Part shown: in pieces, positions 23,760-24,551 of the stretch
How the letters are laid out: every line of letters begins with the position of its first letter
How positions within the stretch are numbered: the first letter of the stretch is position 1
Source of the DNA: JAUWOY01 sp034431315
GTDB taxonomy: Bacteria > Chloroflexota > Anaerolineae > VGOG01
Direction of reading: 5' to 3'
Assembly: GCA_034431315.1 (NCBI GenBank)
Contig: DAOUDK010000078.1
Coordinates: forward strand, 1 to 24,551
DNA: 24,551 nt
Program-made: the position numbers and the translations under genes
The notes under the pieces: model-generated
What the model was told of the DNA's origin: nothing
Databases searched by the model: none
Seen by the model: the letters and a program-made list of their open reading frames with translations, nothing else

Positions 23760-24551
23760 TTATCTCTGGAGATGGAAGATCCAAACGGCTCCATTGGAGT
23801 AGACGGGGCGATAGTAAGGACTGTCCACGAGCATCTGCGGCGTGATGCTTCCGCCGCGAGCGCCTATGTAGACGTGAGTCACGCCGCTGTCGTCCAGGAG
23901 TTGGCGTGTGCTCTCCTCATCGAAAGATTCGATGGCGACGACCGCCTCCGCCAGGTTGTTAATCCCCTCCACGTACTCAGCAGAGCCATAGATGTAGATC
24001 GCTGGGGGGAGGATTGTGTCGCGCCCGGTCAACAACGGTATCCAGTAGCCTCCATCGGCGCCCACGTAAGTGCCGCCCTGCCAGTGACGCACGTTGATCA
24101 GGAACCTGGCATCGGGGGGAAGGTGGCGGCGGATCCAGTCCATGGCCGCCACGTCGTCCCGGGTCGCCAGCACGGTGCCGGTGTTCACAACAGATGACAG
24201 CCCCCACGCTCCCCACAGGGCAACGAGAGCGATCACGATGGCAAGCATCAACTGTTTGAGATTGGGAATTGGAGGTTGAAGGTTGGAGGTTGGAGGTTGG
24301 AGAAAGGAGGCCAGGAAATAGCCGCCTAGAATGGCCAAGGGCACGAATAGGGAAATCGCCAGCGAGGCATTGTTCACCAGCCAGGTGCTGGGAAAGCCCA
24401 GGATGGTGGGGTTAGCGATCAAAACCGCAATGACCACCCAAAGGGCTGTCAGAATCACGGCTCGCTCTCGCTTGTAGAGACCCCAAAGGAGGCCACCGAT
24501 GGAGAGGACGATCAGCTCCCGGTTATGCCCGATCATGATCAGATCGTAGGG
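23760..24551 (-). CDS. Multi-spanning membrane protein, glycosyltransferase-like C-terminal part (5' partial)
   Basis: The frame is open to the window edge (PYDLI precedes the first in-window Met at 24536), so this is the C-terminal 263 residues of a longer protein. Numbering from that Met, hydrophobic segments lie at about 7-21, 26-44, 58-78 and 95-115. An outer domain of about 140 residues follows, with MDWIRRHLPPDARFLIN (132-148) and WQGGTYVGADGGYW (152-165). This layout suits the tail of a polyprenyl-phosphate-sugar-dependent glycosyltransferase of the GT-C type, but the catalytic loop lies outside the window, so the call is tentative. The loop between segments 3 and 4 (79-95, LQPPTSNLQPPIPNLKQ) is encoded by a heptamer array. 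It converges on the CHAT gene terminator. Confidence 0.6.
   Translation of the reverse strand, partial: PYDLIMIGHNRELIVLSIGGLLWGLYKRERAVILTALWVVIAVLIANPTILGFPSTWLVNNASLAISLFVPLAILGGYFLASFLQPPTSNLQPPIPNLKQLMLAIVIALVALWGAWGLSSVVNTGTVLATRDDVAAMDWIRRHLPPDARFLINVRHWQGGTYVGADGGYWIPLLTGRDTILPPAIYIYGSAEYVEGINNLAEAVVAIESFDEESTRQLLDDSGVTHVYIGARGGSITPQMLVDSPYYRPVYSNGAVWIFHLQR
24261..24302. repeat. Heptamer array (GTTGGAG type) inside the membrane protein gene
   Basis: Six 7-bp units (ATTGGGA, ATTGGAG, GTTGAAG, then GTTGGAG three times) cover 42 bp. On the minus strand they encode the Pro/Asn/Leu-rich loop between two membrane segments without breaking the frame. Confidence 0.9.

Noticed and set aside
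23678..24551. Gasdermin or other pore-forming partner for the CHAT protein
   Set aside because: The only gene downstream is convergent, multi-spanning and glycosyltransferase-like; nothing there resembles a gasdermin.

Overview
The window reads as a chromosomal segment of a Chloroflexota bacterium, probably Anaerolineae-like. This is inferred from the gene mix: a baseplate-J-like membrane protein inside an alaS-ruvX-mltG cluster, a secreted clostripain-type protease ending in a short YLPxL tail, a CHAT/NB-ARC/TPR protein, and many short dispersed repeats. No 16S or other decisive marker is present, so the phylum call is moderate. Coding density is high, and every large open frame is assigned here except antisense shadows.

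Layout. 1-406 is non-coding. 407-1684 is the ribosome-associated GTPase hflX. 1761-2420 is a membrane-anchored Mrr-type nuclease whose base composition looks foreign. 2844-4938 is a compact quality-control block: a C-terminal processing protease (S41), smpB overlapping it by 11 nt, then ssrA (tmRNA, encoded tag GEQQLALAA) with its own promoter and a strong terminator. 5104-7077 (minus) is an SAH/MTA-deaminase-like amidohydrolase fused to a C-terminal CYTH-like domain. It is divergent, across back-to-back promoters, from a pyrimidine-nucleoside phosphorylase at 7260-8678.

15628-8660 (minus) is a run of alaS, a baseplate-J-like membrane protein, ruvX, mltG and a periplasmic-binding lipoprotein. 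Three of its junctions are overlapping stop/start pairs. The alaS-ruvX-mltG order is a known conserved neighbourhood. 15818-20041 is a 1407-residue secreted protein: signal peptide, 14 blade-like repeats, a DUF11-type domain, a peptidase C11 domain with visible His/Cys dyad, and a C-terminal YLPM tail. 72 nt downstream on the same strand is a 1187-residue CHAT-NB-ARC-TPR protein with intact CHAT His/Cys and Walker motifs, closed by a clear terminator. The window ends inside a multi-spanning membrane protein on the minus strand.

Two themes stand out. First, two caspase-clan proteases, one secreted and one attached to a STAND ATPase switch, lie side by side and may share a promoter; this is the best candidate for an undescribed system, although the link is inference. 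Second, at least five arrays of degenerate 7-bp tandem repeats of four different sequences are scattered through the window. Several lie inside genes or supply their start, stop or internal codons, so ordinary proteins here carry repeat-derived peptide segments.
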